Below, piece after piece: positions 27,240 to 35,544 of a stretch of DNA of 51,391 nucleotides. The notes below the pieces were generated by a model that saw nothing but the letters and a program-made list of their open reading frames with translations, was not told the origin of the DNA and made no database searches. A program made the translations under genes and the position numbers. This stretch comes from Oscillospiraceae bacterium (GTDB lineage: Bacteria; Bacillota; Clostridia; Oscillospirales; Oscillospiraceae). Location: positions 1 through 51,391 of the forward strand of contig JAFUFT010000055.1 of NCBI GenBank assembly GCA_017469795.1, read 5' to 3'. How positions within the stretch are numbered: position 1 is the first letter of the stretch; each line of letters begins with the position of its first letter.

Positions 27240-28049
27240 TTATTTGATGTCGTTTTTGATCTCCACAGGCTTGGCGTCCCGGTTCCGGTCATAGACCATC
27301 TGCAGGCCGTCCAGTGTCAGACCGGTATCCACAATATCGATCATTTTGGTCTGCCGGGCGATCATCCGGCTCAGACCGCCGGTGGCGATGACCTTGATGT
27401 TGTCGCAGCCCATCTCCTCATTGCTGCGGCGGATCAGGTATTCCATGTTACCGACGTAGCCGGCGACAACACCCACCTGGATCTGCTCCACAGTGTTGCG
27501 TCCCAGGACCGTAGGAGGCATCTGCAGCTCCACCCGGGGCAGCATAGCCGTCCGGGAAACCAGTGCGTCCAGGCTGACCTGAAGGCCGGGGCCGATGGTG
27601 CCGCCCACGTACACGCCGTCCGGCCCCACCGCGTCGATGGTGGTGGCGGTGCCGAAGTCCAGGATCAGGAAGGGAGGACCGTATTTTTCGATGGCGGCGA
27701 TGCAGTCCAAAGCACGGTCTGTGCCAAGCCGTCCGGTCTCATAGCACCGGGGATCGAACGGAAGGCCAGCATCCACGTCCACGCCCACCACCAGCGGCGC
27801 CACGCCGAAATACTTGATGATGGCGCTGGTCAGGGAATACATGACCTGGGGTACAACGGAGCCGATGATACAGGCTTTGACATCCTCGGCCCGGTAACCG
27901 AACCGCTCAAAATAGGCCACGGCCATGATTCCGATCTCGTCGGAGGTGGCGGTGGAATTGGTGGAGAGCCGGAAAGAACCCAGCATTTCGTTGTCCGTGT
28001 GGACGCCAAATACTGTGTTGGTGTTTCCAACGTCAATGGTCAGCAGCAT
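27240..28049 (-). CDS. coaX: Type III pantothenate kinase
   Basis: A 269-residue kinase catalysing the first step of coenzyme A synthesis (pantothenate to 4'-phosphopantothenate). It is of the CoaX type, recognised by LLTIDVGNTNTVFG at the N-terminus, GTDRALDCIAA and LDFGTATTIDAV. The frame is open further upstream, but ATG 28047-28049 has AAAGGAG and gives the canonical N-terminus. It follows the phosphodiesterase gene by 14 bp and probably shares its transcript. Confidence 0.96.
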   Translation of the reverse strand: MLLTIDVGNTNTVFGVHTDNEMLGSFRLSTNSTATSDEIGIMAVAYFERFGYRAEDVKACIIGSVVPQVMYSLTSAIIKYFGVAPLVVGVDVDAGLPFDPRCYETGRLGTDRALDCIAAIEKYGPPFLILDFGTATTIDAVGPDGVYVGGTIGPGLQVSLDALVSRTAMLPRVELQMPPTVLGRNTVEQIQVGVVAGYVGNMEYLIRRSNEEMGCDNIKVIATGGLSRMIARQTKMIDIVDTGLTLDGLQMVYDRNRDAKPVEIKNDIK

Positions 28050-28063
28050 GGCAGACACTCCTT

Positions 28064-28519
28064 TTATGATACGGATTTGACACAGCATTCGGCGCCGCCG
28101 CCCGTCAGGGTGATCAGGCCGTAGCTGCCCCGGTCATTGCAGGCGCCGGGATTCATGATCCACATGCCTTCCTTGGTGAAGCACTCGGCCTGATGCGTGT
28201 GGCCGAACAGAAGAATGTCGGCCTCCACCTCCAGCGCCGCGTAAAAAATGAGCTGGTACTGCATCTTTACCCGATGCAGATGGCCGTGGGTCATGTAGAT
28301 TTTCGTGCGTTGAAACTTCGGGGTCAGTATGGTGGGCTCGTCGGAGCCCCAGTCACAGTTCCCCGCCACATAGGTCAGAGGGATTCCGTGCTTCTGGAGC
28401 GCTTTTGCGTCCGGAACGCAGTCCCCCAGGTGGAGAATATGGTCCGGCCGCTCCCGCAGGAGGACCCGCTCCATGGAGGCCACGTCTCCGTGGGAGTCCG
28501 AAAAAACCAGGATCTTCAT
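28064..28519 (-). CDS. YfcE/MJ0936 family metallophosphoesterase
   Basis: A 151-residue phosphodiesterase. All metal-binding blocks are visible: MKILVFSDSHGD, ILHLGDCVPD, YVAGNCDWG, THGHLHRV and LLFGHTHQAE. The family hydrolyses model phosphodiesters; natural substrates are uncertain. A much longer open frame runs upstream but is antisense to the small genes at 28577-29129. The start at 28517-28519 places the conserved KILVFSDSHG at the N-terminus. Confidence 0.93.
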   Translation of the reverse strand: MKILVFSDSHGDVASMERVLLRERPDHILHLGDCVPDAKALQKHGIPLTYVAGNCDWGSDEPTILTPKFQRTKIYMTHGHLHRVKMQYQLIFYAALEVEADILLFGHTHQAECFTKEGMWIMNPGACNDRGSYGLITLTGGGAECCVKSVS

Positions 28520-28576
28520 TTGAGGTGCACCTTCTTCCGGCTGCGGCATACAATATAACAGAAAGGGGAGATTTGA

Positions 28577-28807
28577 ATGAATCAGTCTGAGCAGCAGGAG
28601 CAGATCCGCCGGCTCCTGGCAAGTCCCCAGGGGAAACAGCTCCTCAAGGCACTGTCTCGGGACGGCGGCGCGTCCATGCGCATGGCCGGGGAGGCGCTGC
28701 GCCGGGGCGATACCGAGGTGGCAAAGCAGATCATGGGGCCGATGGTGGAGGACCCGGAGGTGCAGAAGCTTCTGCGATCCGCCCAGAGCCGGATGGACCG
28801 TGGATGA
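28577..28807 (+). CDS. Small helical protein of unknown function
   Basis: A 76-residue soluble, mostly helical protein that I do not recognise. It has a pattern SPQGKQLLKAL ... ALRRGDTEVAKQIM ... DPEVQKLL. AAAGGGGAG lies before ATG 28577, and codon use matches the neighbours, supporting a real gene. It heads a three-gene plus-strand cluster; the next start lies inside its last codons (8-bp overlap). Confidence 0.7.
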   Translation: MNQSEQQEQIRRLLASPQGKQLLKALSRDGGASMRMAGEALRRGDTEVAKQIMGPMVEDPEVQKLLRSAQSRMDRG

Positions 28808-29129
28808 TCTCGGCAGCGCCATCGAGAGCTTCCTCAGCCAGCCCGGCGCCATGGAACAGGTGGAGGCCATGGCGAAACAGCTGGGCCTGGGAACGCCGGA
28901 TCCCGGAGCCGGGCAGGCGATCTCCGCCCCGGAGGGCCTGAAGCCGGAGACGATCCAAAAAGTGATGCAGGCCGCCGCAGAGGGCGCGAAACCGGATGAG
29001 ACCACCGCATTTCTGGCGGCACTGCGGCCGCTTCTGCGCCGGGACCGGCAGGAGAAGCTGGACCGAGCGATCCGGGCCATGAGCATGATGCGGACGGCAA
29101 AACTCCTGAGCAAAACCCTGGATCTGTGA
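28800..29129 (+). CDS. Hypothetical protein
   Basis: A 109-residue protein, helical and charged at its C-terminus, not recognised. It starts with GTG at 28800, overlapping the previous gene by 8 bp, which implies translational coupling. A middle Pro/Gly-rich stretch (about residues 30-45) separates two helical parts; the second contains LRPLLRRDRQEKLDRAIRAM. No signal or membrane span. Confidence 0.68.
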   Translation: MDDLGSAIESFLSQPGAMEQVEAMAKQLGLGTPDPGAGQAISAPEGLKPETIQKVMQAAAEGAKPDETTAFLAALRPLLRRDRQEKLDRAIRAMSMMRTAKLLSKTLDL

Positions 29130-29138
29130 GGCGATGGC

Positions 29139-29345
29139 ATGTTCAACCCCTATGTGAGCGGCCGGGAGGATGTACTCAGGCCGGCGCCCAAGGCACCGGT
29201 CGGGCCGGAGCGGCTCCTGAAAAAACTGGGGAAGCTGGACCGGGAGGATCTGCTGATTCTGGCGCTGGTCTGGCTTCTGGCCGGAGAAGGGGAAGAGGAC
29301 CGGATCTGGCCGCTGGTGGCGGCGATGCTCTATTTGCTGTTGTGA
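29139..29345 (+). CDS. Small hypothetical protein with hydrophobic C-terminus
   Basis: A 68-residue protein, not recognised. The N-terminal half is basic and proline-containing; the C-terminal half is hydrophobic (DLLILALVWLL, then WPLVAAMLYLLL) broken by an acidic GEGEED turn, so it may be a membrane hairpin. It follows the 109-residue gene by nine bases. Its end overlaps the end of the converging TagO-like gene by 16 bp, leaving no room for a terminator. Confidence 0.62.
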   Translation: MFNPYVSGREDVLRPAPKAPVGPERLLKKLGKLDREDLLILALVWLLAGEGEEDRIWPLVAAMLYLLL

Positions 29346-30412
29346 TCGGAGTCGTCCCGGCTGTGGGGATCCTCCGGCGGGGCCCACTGGGACAGCAGAG
29401 CCAGCGCGATGACGCTCACAGCCACCGCCGCCGCCAGCACCATCAGAGCTTTCCCGGCGCCGCTGGTGCTGAGCATCACGGCAAACACGCCCAGAAGCGA
29501 GGCCACCACATACAGGATCGCCACGCTCTGGCGCTGGTTGAAGCCCACGTCGATGAGCCGGTGATGGATATGGCTGCGGTCAGACTTCATGGGACTGACG
29601 TGATGCCATATCCGGCGGATGGTGGCGAAGGTGATGTCAAAAATCGGCACTCCCAGCACCAGGATCGGGATCGCGAAGGAGATCACCGTATAGAGCTTGA
29701 ACAGACCGCTGACGGACATGCAGGCCAGAATGAAGCCGAGGAATGTCGCTCCGGTGTCGCCCATAAAGATCTTGGCGGGGTTGAGATTGTAGGGCAGAAA
29801 ACCGAGACAAGCCCCCAGAAGGGCCCCCAGAAGGAGCGCCTCCGAGCTCTGTTCCAGGGACAGGGCAATCACCGCCATGCTCAGGCAGCTGATGGAGCAG
29901 ACGCCCACGCTCAGACCGTCCAGTCCGTCGATGAAGTTCACGGCGTTGGTAATGGCCACGATCCAGATCACCGTAATGGGTCCGGCGAGAATGCCCAGAG
30001 GGATGTAGGCCTCGCCCACTGGCAGGGGGTTGGAGATGTAACTGATGATCATACCCTGAGATACGGGAATCACAGCGGCAAGGATCTGCACCACGAATTT
30101 CAGCTTGGCGTTGAGATCAAACTTGTCGTCCAGCACACCGAGCAGGACGATGGCGGTTCCGCCGCCCAGCATGCCCATGAGCTGACGGGAGAAGTTACTG
30201 AGAACCAGCGCCACCAGCACGAACGCCGCATAGATCGCAAGGCCGCCGATCGTCGGGATCGGATGGTCGTGCATCCGGCGTGCATCCTTGGGAATATCCA
30301 GAAAACCGAAGCGTATGGCAAAGCGCTTGACAAGGGGAGTCAGCACGAATGAGATCAGCGCGGCAGCCAGAATCGCCGCCACAACTGTGAGGATCTGCCG
30401 ATTCGTCGCCAT
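29330..30412 (-). CDS. Undecaprenyl-phosphate sugar-1-phosphate transferase (TagO/WecA type)
   Basis: A 360-residue polytopic membrane enzyme of the MraY/WecA/TagO superfamily. Members transfer a sugar 1-phosphate from a UDP-sugar to undecaprenyl phosphate, starting teichoic acid or other wall glycans. Motifs seen are the DARRMHDHPIPTIGG loop, LLGVLDDKFDL (Asp pair), NAVNFIDGLDGL, KIFMGDTGATFLG and the His-rich SHIHHRLIDVG that marks the WecA/TagO branch rather than MraY. AAAGGA precedes the ATG. It follows trpS by 14 bp. Confidence 0.93.
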   Translation of the reverse strand: MATNRQILTVVAAILAAALISFVLTPLVKRFAIRFGFLDIPKDARRMHDHPIPTIGGLAIYAAFVLVALVLSNFSRQLMGMLGGGTAIVLLGVLDDKFDLNAKLKFVVQILAAVIPVSQGMIISYISNPLPVGEAYIPLGILAGPITVIWIVAITNAVNFIDGLDGLSVGVCSISCLSMAVIALSLEQSSEALLLGALLGACLGFLPYNLNPAKIFMGDTGATFLGFILACMSVSGLFKLYTVISFAIPILVLGVPIFDITFATIRRIWHHVSPMKSDRSHIHHRLIDVGFNQRQSVAILYVVASLLGVFAVMLSTSGAGKALMVLAAAVAVSVIALALLSQWAPPEDPHSRDDSDHNSK

Positions 30413-30426
30413 GGAATCATCCTTTC

Positions 30427-31425
30427 TCAGCGGGCCACAAAGCCAACCTTTTTATACACCTTGCGCAGCGTTTTGTTGGCGATATAGCCGGCCTTTTCCG
30501 CACCGGCCTTGTAGACGCTCTCCAGATAGGCCTTGTCCTTGAGGATCCGCTGGGCCTCGTCCCGGATGGGAGCGGTGACGGACAGGACAGCCTCGCCCAC
30601 GGCAGGTTTGAACTCGCCGTAGCCCTTGCCGTCGAATTCCCGCTGGATCTCCTCATAGGTCTTGCCGGTGCAGGCGGCGTAGATCTCCATCAGGTTGGAG
30701 ATGCCGGGCTTTCCCTCCCGGTCGTAGCGGACGCAGGTCTCGCTGTCGGTGACGGCGCGCTTGAACTTCCGCATGACGGTGTCGTTGTCGTCCTTGAGGT
30801 AGACGCAGCCATTCTGATCCGGATCGGATTTGGACATCTTGGAGGTGGGAGTCTGCAGGCTCATGACACGGGCGCCCACCTTGGGAATGTAGGGCTCGGG
30901 AACCTTGAACACGTCGCCGTAAAGGCCGTTGAAGCGGTTTGCCACGTCCCGGGTCAGCTCCACGTGCTGTTTCTGATCCTCGCCCACGGGGACATAGTCC
31001 GGCTGGTAGAGCAGAATGTCCGCGGCCATGAGGCTGGGATAGGCGAACAGGCCCGCGTTGATATTCTCCTGATGCTTGGCGGACTTGTCCTTGAACTGGG
31101 TCATCCGGGAAAGCTCTCCGAACATGGTATAGCACTGAAGGACCCAGCCCAGCTCCGCGTGCTGATGTACGTGGGACTGGATGAAGAGGGTGTTCTCGTT
31201 GGGATCCAGACCGCAGGCAATATAGGAGGCCAGCTGTTCCAGCGTGTGACGGCGCAGCTCCGCCGGGTTCTGCCGGACGGTGATGGTGTGCATATCCGCC
31301 ATGAAATAATAGCAGTCAAACTCCTTGGCCAGATCCGCCCAGTTCTTGATGGCGCCAAGATAGGAGCCCAGCGTCAGATCACCGGAGGGCTGGATGCCGG
31401 AGAGAAGAACTTTTTTTTCATCCAT
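30427..31425 (-). CDS. trpS: Tryptophanyl-tRNA synthetase
   Basis: A 332-residue class I synthetase charging tRNA-Trp. Visible are LLSGIQPSGDLTLGSYLGA (with the HIGH-equivalent), the tryptophan-pocket region, and KMSKSDPD. The start at 31423-31425 gives the canonical MDEKKVLLSG N-terminus with AGAAGG upstream; the longer frame is rejected. The leader is about 45 bases and holds no T-box. The TagO-like gene follows on the same strand. Confidence 0.97.
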   Translation of the reverse strand: MDEKKVLLSGIQPSGDLTLGSYLGAIKNWADLAKEFDCYYFMADMHTITVRQNPAELRRHTLEQLASYIACGLDPNENTLFIQSHVHQHAELGWVLQCYTMFGELSRMTQFKDKSAKHQENINAGLFAYPSLMAADILLYQPDYVPVGEDQKQHVELTRDVANRFNGLYGDVFKVPEPYIPKVGARVMSLQTPTSKMSKSDPDQNGCVYLKDDNDTVMRKFKRAVTDSETCVRYDREGKPGISNLMEIYAACTGKTYEEIQREFDGKGYGEFKPAVGEAVLSVTAPIRDEAQRILKDKAYLESVYKAGAEKAGYIANKTLRKVYKKVGFVAR

Positions 31426-31477
31426 TGTAAAACCTTCTTTTTCAGTCAAGTAACGAATTGTAACCATAATCCAATGT

Positions 31478-31506
31478 ATCATAGCACAATAGCAGTTGTT
31501 TTTCAA
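31478..31506 (-). promoter_or_regulatory. Sigma-A promoter of trpS
   Basis: Minus strand: -35 TTGAAA, 17-base spacer, -10 TATGAT. Confidence 0.85.
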
Positions 31507-31553
31507 TTCATAAATTGTCTTTTTCTATGAATTATCTATGGAGCGGAGCGGAT

Positions 31554-31668
31554 GCAAATCGGAGCATGCAGAGTTCTTTCCGGGAAGCCTCCGGCGGCGG
31601 ATCCCATTTCGTTCCCACGCCCGGGGATGCGTCTAATCAAGCGGGAGAACAAGGCGGACAAACTTCCA
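31554..31668 (+). repeat. Dispersed structured repeat, copy 1
   Basis: This shares its sequence with 42085-42196: 28 identical bases from 31571 and about 80% identity over about 98 bases, including GTTCCCACGC and the 3' GACAAAC. It lies in the trpS-gltX gap (31426-31776), which otherwise holds the two promoters and no gene. A weak promoter-like pair (TTGTCT/TATGGA) stands just upstream on the plus strand. The closing stem seen in copy 2 is only partly kept here. Short open frames crossing it are probably not translated. Confidence 0.8.
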
Positions 31669-31717
31669 TATACCCAATCGTAAAAGCTCCGGAAACAGCA
31701 GGAAAACGGCTTTTCTC

Positions 31718-31745
31718 TTGACATCTGGCCGGGATAAAATATAAT
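31718..31745 (+). promoter_or_regulatory. Sigma-A promoter of gltX
   Basis: -35 TTGACA, 16-base spacer, -10 TATAAT. Confidence 0.85.
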
Positions 31746-31776
31746 CTAATGTGAAAAGCACACAGGAGGAATGAAA

Positions 31777-33273
31777 ATGAATTTCTTTGAAGAGATGGAA
31801 GCGCGGATCCCCAAGGGCGGCGTCCGGACCCGGTTTGCCCCCAGTCCCACGGGATATATGCACGTGGGAAATCTGCGTACGGCCCTCTACACATATTTTA
31901 TCGCCAGGCATGCCGGCGGCACCTTCATTCTTCGGATCGAAGACACCGATCAGAAGCGGAAGGTGGAGGACGCGGTGGCTGTGATCAAGCGGACCCTGGC
32001 GGGCTGCGGACTGACTTATGACGAGGGGCCTGACGTAGGCGGCCCGGTGGGACCCTATGTCCAGACCGAGCGCAGGGAGCTCTATCAGAAATACGCGGAG
32101 CTTCTGGTGGAAAAAGGTGCGGCCTACCGCTGCTTCTGCACGGAGGATCGTCTGGCGGAGCTGCACAGGGACGACCCCAATGCCAAATATGACCGGCACT
32201 GCCTGCATCTGCCCCCCGAGGAGATTCAGAAAAAGCTGGACGCCGGGGAGCCCTATGTGATCCGGCAGATCATTCCCGAGGGCACCACCACCTTCCATGA
32301 CGCGGTCTACGGAGACATCAGCGTGGACAACAGCGAGCTGGACGATCAGATCCTGCTGAAATCCGACGGACTGCCCACCTACAATTTCGCCAACGTGGTG
32401 GACGACCACCTGATGGGGATCACCCACGTGGTGCGGGGCAGCGAGTACCTTTCCTCGGCACCCAAATACAACCTGCTATACGAGGCCTTTGGCTGGGAGG
32501 TTCCCACCTATGTCCACTGTGCCAGCGTCATGATCACAGACCCGGAGACAGGGAACGTCCGGAAAATGTCCAAACGCCACGGGGATCCGTCCTATGAGGA
32601 CCTGCTGGCCATGGGATATCTGCCGGAGGCGGTGGTGAACTATGTGTCCCTGCTGGGCTGGAGTCCCAGAGGGGAGCTGGCGGAACAGGAGTTCTTCGAT
32701 ATGGACGGACTGATCGCCGCCTTTGAACTGGAGGGCCTTTCCAAGTCCCCCTCGGCCTTTGACATGGAAAAGCTCAACTATTTCAACAGCACCTATCTCA
32801 AGCAGCTGCCGCCGGAGACCTTCGCGGAGCTGGCCGGACCCTGGATCGATCAGGCCGTCACCGCACCCTATGCGGACAAGTCCCTGATCCCGGCGCTGGT
32901 GCAGACCCGTCTGAACCGGCTGTCGGAGATCCCGGAGATGATCGATTTCTTTGAGACCCTGCCGGAATATGATGTGAGCCTGTACACCAACAAGAAGAAC
33001 AAGCTCACGGCGGAGAGCTCTCTGGATCTGCTGCGGAAGGAGTACGACAGCCTGTCTGGCCTTGCAGATTGGAGCTACGACGCCATCCACGACGCCCTCT
33101 ACGCGCTGACTGAGGCGGAGGGAGTCAAGATCGGCAAGGTCATGTGGCCCCTGCGGATCGCGGCGGCAGGAAAGACCGTCACCCCCGGCGGCGCCATTGA
33201 GATTGCCCAGGTCCTGGGCCGGGAGGAGACGCTCCGGCGGATGGAACTGGGGCTGAAGATGCTCGAAGCATAA
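31777..33273 (+). CDS. gltX: Glutamyl-tRNA synthetase
   Basis: A 498-residue class I synthetase. The HIGH-type motif lies in RFAPSPTGYMHVGNLRTAL and the KMSKS-type motif in KMSKRHGD. Length and order match bacterial GluRS; whether it also charges tRNA-Gln (as in organisms using GatCAB) cannot be told from this reading. Two ATGs lie six bases apart; the second (31777) has the better distance to AGGAGG. Confidence 0.97.
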   Translation: MNFFEEMEARIPKGGVRTRFAPSPTGYMHVGNLRTALYTYFIARHAGGTFILRIEDTDQKRKVEDAVAVIKRTLAGCGLTYDEGPDVGGPVGPYVQTERRELYQKYAELLVEKGAAYRCFCTEDRLAELHRDDPNAKYDRHCLHLPPEEIQKKLDAGEPYVIRQIIPEGTTTFHDAVYGDISVDNSELDDQILLKSDGLPTYNFANVVDDHLMGITHVVRGSEYLSSAPKYNLLYEAFGWEVPTYVHCASVMITDPETGNVRKMSKRHGDPSYEDLLAMGYLPEAVVNYVSLLGWSPRGELAEQEFFDMDGLIAAFELEGLSKSPSAFDMEKLNYFNSTYLKQLPPETFAELAGPWIDQAVTAPYADKSLIPALVQTRLNRLSEIPEMIDFFETLPEYDVSLYTNKKNKLTAESSLDLLRKEYDSLSGLADWSYDAIHDALYALTEAEGVKIGKVMWPLRIAAAGKTVTPGGAIEIAQVLGREETLRRMELGLKMLEA

Positions 33274-33282
33274 ATGGGATCA

Positions 33283-33316
33283 GCGGCGCCTTCGGAACCG
33301 GGGGCGCCGCGTTTCT
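33283..33316 (+). terminator. Intrinsic terminator of gltX
   Basis: An 8-bp stem GCGGCGCC/GGCGCCGC with a 12-base loop is followed by GTTTCTC; the T tract is short. Confidence 0.7.
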
Positions 33317-33334
33317 CAAAAAATACAGAAATTC

Positions 33335-33360
33335 TGAAAGATTGAAAGCGTAATTGCGTC
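33335..33360 (+). promoter_or_regulatory. Candidate ECF-type promoter of the sigma/serpin operon
   Basis: TGAAAG (33335-33340), 16-base spacer, CGTC (33357-33360), with an A-rich stretch upstream. This matches the layout of ECF-dependent promoters such as those of B. subtilis sigma-W (TGAAAC, 16 bases, CGTA). A palindrome CAGAAATTCTG (33326-33336) overlaps the -35 element. Confidence 0.5.
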
Positions 33361-33397
33361 CATAATAATAGTGGGACGTGGAAAGCGAGGGATGACA

Positions 33398-33958
33398 ATG
33401 GAAGATCAAGCGCTGATCGAACTGTATTGGGCCAGGAATGAGGATGCGATCGCCCAGACCCATCAGAAATACGGCTCCTGGTGCCGCGGCATTGCGTTTC
33501 GGATCCTGGAGATCCAGGAGGAGGCCGAGGAATGCGTCAATGACACCTACTTCCAGGCCTGGAACAACATCCCGCCCCAGCGGCCCGGCGTATTCCGGGC
33601 GTGGCTGGGAAAAATCACCCGAAACCTTGCACTGACGCGCTATCGGAAGCTCCATGCGGAAAAGCGGGGCGGAGGACAGACGGCACTTGCACTGGAGGAA
33701 CTGCAGGAGTGCGTTTCCGGCAGCCAGTCCATCGAGTCCGAGGAGGAGCGGAAGGAGATCACGGCAGTGATCAATCGGTTCCTGGCCTCCCTGCCGGTGT
33801 CCCAGCGGAACGTGTTTCTGCGCCGGTACTGGCATGTGACGCCCATTGCCGAGATCGCGAAAACCTACGGCATGACGGAGGGGCAGGTCACGTCCATGCT
33901 CCACCGCTGCAGAAAAAAGCTCAGAAGAATGCTGGAACAGGAGGGGATCGCAGTATGA
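33398..33958 (+). CDS. ECF-type RNA polymerase sigma factor
   Basis: A 186-residue sigma-70 family protein with only region 2 (about residues 20-85: WCRGIAFRILEIQEEAEECVNDTYFQAWN, here in two halves around IQEEAEECVND and FRAWLGKITRN) and region 4 (about 125-180: SLPVSQRNVFLRRYW, then the helix-turn-helix MTEGQVTSMLHRCRKKLR). It would direct polymerase to a small regulon. ATG 33398 is chosen because GAGG lies seven bases upstream; other starts lie at 33371 and 33392. Its TGA overlaps the ATG of the serpin gene, a layout typical of sigma/anti-sigma pairs. Confidence 0.9.
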   Translation: MEDQALIELYWARNEDAIAQTHQKYGSWCRGIAFRILEIQEEAEECVNDTYFQAWNNIPPQRPGVFRAWLGKITRNLALTRYRKLHAEKRGGGQTALALEELQECVSGSQSIESEEERKEITAVINRFLASLPVSQRNVFLRRYWHVTPIAEIAKTYGMTEGQVTSMLHRCRKKLRRMLEQEGIAV

Positions 33959-35487
33959 CAGATCTTGACCTGCTGACGATGATCGGTGAAGCGGACGACC
34001 AGTATATCATGGACGCCCGGCGCCGCCCCAGAAAAAAGTCGAAAAAGAATACATGGGTATATGCCCTGGCGGCGTGCCTGGCCGTTGCAGTCATTGGGGG
34101 CGCGGGAATGCTGGCGCTGAGACGGAGCGGTATGAGAAGCGCTGCGCCGGATTCCGCAGAGCAGGGCGCCGCAGTCATGGAAAACGCCGCTGAGACGGAG
34201 GAATTTGCCGCGGAAGAGGCGTTGCAGGATGCCGCGCCTGCGGAAGCGGCTGAAGCCGTGGACGGCGCGACGCTCCTGGCTGGCGCCGTCTATCCGGAGG
34301 CAGTGGGGTTTGAGGACTTTGAAGCGCAGCGCGCGATCTGGACCGAAAACCAGACCTCCGATGAGACAAAGACGGCGCTGAGCTCCTTCTCCTATGCCAC
34401 CGCAGCGAGGGTGCTGCATGGAGACACCCGAAGCGGCTGCGTCTCACCGCTGAGCCTCTATCAGACACTGGCAATCCTGGCCTCCGGCTCCGGCGGACAG
34501 ACCCGGGATCAGCTGCTGTCCCTGCTGGGACAGGGAGATCTGGACACCCTGGCCGATCAGGCGGGCAGGCTCTACCGGGTGAACTACACGGACAATGAGA
34601 TCAATATCCTCAAGATCGCCAATTCCCTGTGGCTGGACGAGACCGACGGGAACGGCGCGCCGGTAAGCTTCAATATGGACTGGGTGGTGGGCGCCGCTGC
34701 GAACTATTACGCGGATGTGTTCGCCGCGGAATTCGGAGAGACGGAAACCGCCGAGGCCCTGGGGACCTGGATTGCGGAAAACACCGGTGGGATGCTGCAT
34801 CCCGGGCCGGAGACACTGGGCTTTGATCCCGATACGGTCATGGCCATCGTGAACACCCTTTGGTACAAGACCCAGTGGGCGAACAAATTTGACGAAGAGA
34901 GCACAGAACAGGCGGAGTTTACCACCGATGCCGGACAGACCGTCTCCTGCGATTTTATGCACAGGACCGACTACGGCGGTCAGGCTATCGTGACGGACGA
35001 GTACACCAAGAGCTCCCTGCAGCTCAATCAGGGCAAGATGGTCTTTGTGCTTCCCGGGGATGGGGTCAGTGTAGACGATCTGCTCAGCGAGGAAAAGCTG
35101 TGGGAGATCTTTGAAAACGGTGACTATGAAGGCGCGGATGTGGTCTGGAGCGTTCCGAAATTCGAGACGAACGTCACTTATGAGCTGAAGGATGTGCTGC
35201 AGGATCTGGGCGTGACAGACGCCTTTGACGCCGCTGCGGACTTCTCGGGAATGTCCGACGAGACGCCCCTTTATGTGGGGAAGGTACAGCAGGGAACCCA
35301 CATCGCCGTCAACGAGGACGGCGTGGAGGCAGCCGCCTATTCCATGGCTGGCATGCTGGCTGGGGCGGGGGCGCCGGAGGAACGGCCAACCGTGGAAATG
35401 AACCTGAACCGGCCGTTCCTCTATCTGATCACTGCGGAGGACGGCTCCACCCTGTTTATCGGAGTGGTCCGGGATCCCGCCGCTTGA
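33955..35487 (+). CDS. Membrane-tethered serpin with anti-sigma-like N-terminus
   Basis: A 510-residue protein. Residues 1-33 are cytoplasmic and carry an acidic helix (LLTMIGEADDQYIMDA) followed by a basic patch. One membrane helix (34-55) and an Ala/Glu-rich linker lead to an extracellular serpin domain (about 105-510). Serpin features are SPLSLYQTLAILASG, NTLWYKTQWANKF, the hinge NEDGVEAAA and NRPFLYLI. The hinge alanines suggest an inhibitory serpin; P14 is Val and the predicted scissile region is Met/Leu/Ala/Gly-rich, which would suit elastase-like proteases. The N-terminal layout resembles membrane proteins encoded next to clostridial ECF sigma factors. It overlaps the sigma gene (ATGA). 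The start at 33955 is set by GGAGGGG upstream. Confidence 0.88.
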   Translation: MTDLDLLTMIGEADDQYIMDARRRPRKKSKKNTWVYALAACLAVAVIGGAGMLALRRSGMRSAAPDSAEQGAAVMENAAETEEFAAEEALQDAAPAEAAEAVDGATLLAGAVYPEAVGFEDFEAQRAIWTENQTSDETKTALSSFSYATAARVLHGDTRSGCVSPLSLYQTLAILASGSGGQTRDQLLSLLGQGDLDTLADQAGRLYRVNYTDNEINILKIANSLWLDETDGNGAPVSFNMDWVVGAAANYYADVFAAEFGETETAEALGTWIAENTGGMLHPGPETLGFDPDTVMAIVNTLWYKTQWANKFDEESTEQAEFTTDAGQTVSCDFMHRTDYGGQAIVTDEYTKSSLQLNQGKMVFVLPGDGVSVDDLLSEEKLWEIFENGDYEGADVVWSVPKFETNVTYELKDVLQDLGVTDAFDAAADFSGMSDETPLYVGKVQQGTHIAVNEDGVEAAAYSMAGMLAGAGAPEERPTVEMNLNRPFLYLITAEDGSTLFIGVVRDPAA

Positions 35488-35512
35488 TTTTCAAGAGACC
35501 TGCGGGTATAAT
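35484..35512 (+). promoter_or_regulatory. Sigma-A promoter before the nitroreductase gene
   Basis: -35 TTGATT (overlapping the serpin stop), 17-base spacer, -10 TATAAT. Its transcript would run into the hairpin at 35545-35571 after about 25 bases. Confidence 0.7.
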
Positions 35513-35544
35513 AACAGTACCTGCAAATCGGAACACAATACAAA

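Noticed and set aside
28520..29146. Upstream extension of the phosphodiesterase frame
   Set aside because: The family N-terminus MKILVFSDSHGD starts at 28519; the extension is antisense to the small plus-strand genes.
31426..31477. T-box riboswitch in the trpS leader
   Set aside because: The leader is only about 45 bases, with no room for specifier stem and antiterminator.
31515..31721. Short open frame across repeat copy 1 (and similar frames in copy 2)
   Set aside because: Protein likeness between the copies follows from DNA repeat identity; no ribosome site, and the frame is not kept through indels between the copies.
33601..33954. N-terminal extension of the serpin frame by 118 residues
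   Set aside because: The extension lies inside the ECF sigma gene in another frame. ATG 33955 has a strong ribosome site and the ATGA overlap typical of coupled genes.
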